Assembly (NCBI GenBank): GCA_002397275.1 | Contig: DHAA01000077.1 | Span: 21,686 to 30,187, forward strand | DNA: 8,502 nt | Source: Thermacetogenium sp. UBA4966 | Lineage (GTDB): Bacteria > Bacillota > DSM-12270 > Thermacetogeniales > Thermacetogeniaceae | Direction: 5' to 3' | Shown here: one piece after another, positions 6,753 to 8,502 of the stretch | Position numbering within the stretch: the first letter of the stretch is position 1 | How the letters are laid out: each line of letters begins with the position of its first letter | Program-made: the position numbers and the translations under genes | The notes under the pieces: model-generated | What the model was told of the DNA's origin: nothing | What the model saw: the letters and a program-made list of their open reading frames with translations, nothing else | Databases searched by the model: none

Positions 6753-6989
6753 AATTCACTTATGAAAAAACTGAAAAATAAAAATAATGATTAATCTGAT
6801 AAGGCGATTGTCGGTTGGCTAACCTGCCCGGTGGGATTTCTGCTAAATTTAATAAAGCACAAAAAATCAATAGTAATATTTGATTTAATAATGGTATACA
6901 CAGTTATTTTTCCTACAACATACGCATTTTCTGCAATTCGCACTATTTCCGAAAATTCCATTAATCGGGAAGTTATGTAGGCACAGCAA
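6753..6989. other. AT-rich intergenic stretch
   Basis: Low GC, with stops on both strands. I see no gene, RNA or terminator. The change to GC-rich sequence begins near 6985. Confidence 0.4.
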
Positions 6990-7029
6990 CCGGAGGCTGG
7001 GTCCCAGTATCAAGGGACACGCACCCGCC

Positions 7030-7278
7030 ATGCGACCAGCTGCGACCGTAGCGGAGGCCACTGCGGCGCTTGCCGGCCATCAAGACTTAGCCGAGGAGAT
7101 CAAAGCGCTGGGTGACGGCATTGAGGTCGAAGTGGGCAAGCCGTGTCCCGGTAATCAGGACCGAGGTCTGATCATGGTGAGCTATGGTTCGAGAGAGAGA
7201 TCCGAGCGTGACGCCATCGCCGACCTGCTCAGCCGCCGCGAAGGTTTGGGGGCTCCGGTGTATCTGGTGAAGCGCTAA
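7030..7278 (+). pseudogene. GC-rich coding-like fragment of 82 residues, family unknown
   Basis: The frame starts at ATG 7030 (it is open further upstream) and ends at TAA 7276-7278. The product has an Ala-rich helical N-terminal part (VAEATAALAGHQDLAEEIKA), then GDGIEVEVGKPCPG, GLIMVSYGSRERSERDAIAD and an end in PVYLVKR. Acidic helices and strand-like segments read like a true soluble protein. No good ribosome site precedes the ATG. Base composition is much richer in GC than either side, which suggests a piece of foreign origin or of an older gene. I do not recognise it. A functional small protein cannot be excluded. Confidence 0.4.
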
Positions 7279-7294
7279 CGCGATCAGATTAAAT

Positions 7295-7468
7295 ATGCAA
7301 ATGCAAGTGGAACGGCATGAGTTCTGCCACCACCTTGTTGATTTCTTTATGCACATAAATCGACGGTTAAGACACGAAAACCTACGGTTCATGACGCGAT
7401 TTCTACGTGTTGCGCACTTGATATTGCCAAGAGATGCCATATATAGTAATGTTAATTCAAGGTATTAA
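7295..7468 (+). CDS. Small hypothetical protein, 57 residues, possibly truncated
   Basis: ATG 7295 to TAA 7466-7468. The product starts MQMQVERHEFCHHLVDFFMH and continues INRRLRHENLRFMTRFLRVA, then HLILPRDAIYSNVNSRY. It is basic and strongly helical, a little like the first helix of MarR-type regulators, but it is far too short for one and I do not claim that family. No convincing ribosome site is seen. It lies 17 bases after the GC-rich fragment in another frame. It could be a gene fragment or a chance frame. Confidence 0.3.
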   Translation: MQMQVERHEFCHHLVDFFMHINRRLRHENLRFMTRFLRVAHLILPRDAIYSNVNSRY

Positions 7469-7470
7469 TA

Positions 7471-7655
7471 ACGAAAGGAAGTATACCTTTAGCTGTTGCC
7501 ACCGGCTTTGCTATATTAGTTGTAGTGGGTGTATTTGTAATTGGAATGACAGAGGGGTGTGTGCTGGCAACCTCGCTGATATTGTATAACAAGCTTCACG
7601 CGAGGCGTTTTGTGCCTTGCGCAGAAAGGAATGGTCGTAATCATGAAGTTTGAAA
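7471..7655 (+). pseudogene. Membrane-helix fragment without a start codon
   Basis: From about 7471 a frame reads ITKGSIPLAVATGFAIL and then VVVGVFVIGMTEG, followed by a less hydrophobic stretch, and ends at TGA 7653-7655. It holds one clear hydrophobic helix behind a GAAAGGAAGT that could be an old ribosome site. No ATG, GTG or TTG lies in a usable place. Together with the next broken frame it looks like debris of small membrane proteins. Confidence 0.3.
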
Positions 7656-7867
7656 CAAAAATTATAATCATTCGTGCCTACTACAATAGTATTAGCTTTA
7701 GTTGTTGTTGGATTTGCAATAGCAACTTTTGAAAACCCTGATACTCAAAATGGTTATTTCTTGGATCTATAGTATGTGTAATATTGGCTATATATCATGA
7801 GTCACTTGTTACAAGATGGAAGGATAAAAAAAAGAATAACTTGATTTATCTAAGTATACAAATCTGA
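7643..7867 (+). pseudogene. Small two-helix membrane protein broken by two compensating frameshifts
   Basis: The frame begins MKFETKIIII at ATG 7643. Near 7671 the sense moves by one base to VPTTIVLALVVVGFAIATFE and then NPDTQN. Near 7749 it returns to the first frame with WLFLGSIVCVILAIYHESLV and TRWKDKKKNNLIYLSIQI, ending at TGA 7865-7867. Joined, the product would have about 74 residues with two membrane helices and a basic tail. The weak site GAAAGGA (7623-7629) lies 13 bases before the ATG. I read it as a pseudogene; two sequencing errors would give the same picture. Family unknown. Confidence 0.45.
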
Positions 7868-7875
7868 ATTCCTTC

Positions 7876-8028
7876 ATGCCGGCCTGTTGCGCCGCTTTGA
7901 ACTATAACCATTTTTATAAATCAAGTAGGTGGATTAATCGCGAAGACGCCCATCCCTGGTTATTATCAGTAAAAACGAAAGTTCTTGCGCAGAGGGATTT
8001 TGTAGAAGCGGACCTAATGTTGGCTTAA
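7876..8028 (+). CDS. Small open frame of 50 residues, probably a fragment
   Basis: ATG 7876 to TAA 8026-8028. The product starts MPACCAALNYNHFYKSSRWI and ends NREDAHPWLLSVKTKVLAQR, DFVEADLMLA. The second half looks protein-like. There is no ribosome site, and the frame is already open upstream of the ATG. I do not recognise it, and confidence that it is expressed is low. Confidence 0.22.
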   Translation: MPACCAALNYNHFYKSSRWINREDAHPWLLSVKTKVLAQRDFVEADLMLA

Positions 8029-8053
8029 AAGAACTATAAAAGCTAGATGCGAT

Positions 8054-8502
8054 GCAACCCTATTTAGAGAAAGGAGTGGATCGTTGTGACAGAAAACGCC
8101 CGCCGGTATAAAATTATACACATTGGCATGTTGGCCGTTTCGGGATTCTTGATGTTGAGTACAGGCTATCTACTCGTAAGAATGGGCATCATCGTAGATG
8201 AGTATGCAGTAGATACATTGGGGTCATTTTGGATTGGAATAGGGCTTTGGATAACCGCTCTACTCTCTTCAATATTATTGTTTATTACGTATCTGTTTTT
8301 CGCAGTTCAGAACAAGCAAAAACCTTTCGTTGTTGCAGTGTATGTGGTGGCTTCACTTGCAATATTCGCCTTTTGTATGACTTCTATTGTTCATACTTTC
8401 AGTTTCCAAAATGAAATAACAAAAGACCCCCCGCCTAAAGTTACTACGCCTAAAATCATTAAAATTTCTTTAACGGAGCTAGACAGCATCAAAACAAATA
8501 AA
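8054..8502 (+). repeat. Direct repeat, right copy
   Basis: Matches 4051-4499 with nine substitutions at a constant offset of 4,003 bases. Six of the nine lie in the last 110 bases or so. The repeat reaches the window edge, so its right border is unknown. Confidence 0.95.
8086..8502 (+). CDS. Three-helix membrane protein of unknown function (copy 2, cut by window end)
   Basis: GTG start with the same AAAGGAG site and 9-base spacing as copy 1. 139 codons are present and open to the edge, covering all three membrane segments and most of the polar tail. Relative to copy 1 it has G41A, Y107F and D138N and otherwise silent changes. The gene is intact as far as it can be read. The sequence before position 8054 differs from that before copy 1, so any promoter outside the repeat would differ. 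Confidence 0.8.
   Translation, partial: MTENARRYKIIHIGMLAVSGFLMLSTGYLLVRMGIIVDEYAVDTLGSFWIGIGLWITALLSSILLFITYLFFAVQNKQKPFVVAVYVVASLAIFAFCMTSIVHTFSFQNEITKDPPPKVTTPKIIKISLTELDSIKTNK

Noticed and set aside
7000..7020. GTCCC-N8-GGGAC hairpin before the GC-rich fragment
   Set aside because: Only five base pairs and no context; likely chance in GC-rich sequence.
7087..7440. 117-residue minus-strand open frame
   Set aside because: Low-complexity Arg/Cys-rich product with no ribosome site, opposite the more protein-like plus-strand frames.

Overview
The window looks like a chromosomal segment from a Gram-positive, Clostridia-type bacterium. This is inferred from strong AGGAGG-like ribosome sites, GTG starts, an AT-rich background, and a lipoprotein solute-binding protein and AbiE module of Firmicutes character. 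I cannot name the species. No rRNA, tRNA or CRISPR array is visible.

Left part (1-3770): an AT-rich stretch without intact genes leads to a leftward gene for a P1-family (DmpA/NylC-like) self-processing aminopeptidase. A possible decayed coding remnant lies just downstream of it, in the same frame. Divergently, after a roughly 460-bp gap that holds an inverted repeat at the peptidase promoter and a strong terminator-like hairpin, comes a rightward lipoprotein solute-binding protein of the family 5 (peptide/nickel) type. It ends in a clear intrinsic terminator and has no permease or ATPase genes beside it. Together the two genes would fit uptake and hydrolysis of small peptides or amides, but that link is only inferred.

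Middle part (4051-6200): a 151-residue, three-helix membrane protein of unknown function is followed, on the opposite strand, by a complete AbiEi/AbiEii (type IV toxin-antitoxin, phage-exclusion) operon. The two abiE genes overlap by ATGA and end at their own terminator. They are driven from a promoter bracketed by a perfect 12-bp inverted repeat, as expected for AbiEi autorepression.

Right part (6200-8502): a gene graveyard. It holds the C-terminal remnant of an IS1634-type transposase with an internal deletion, an orphan minus-strand protein tail, a GC-rich coding-like island, two small open frames, and membrane-protein debris broken by frameshifts. It closes with a second copy of the three-helix protein, about 98% identical to the first, which runs off the window. 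The two copies are direct repeats 4,003 bp apart and enclose the abiE operon and the debris. This is an accessory region, and recombination between the repeats could remove the whole block. I see no clearly new multi-gene system. The most interesting items are the duplicated membrane protein around abiE, the abiE operator, and the leader hairpin before the solute-binding protein.
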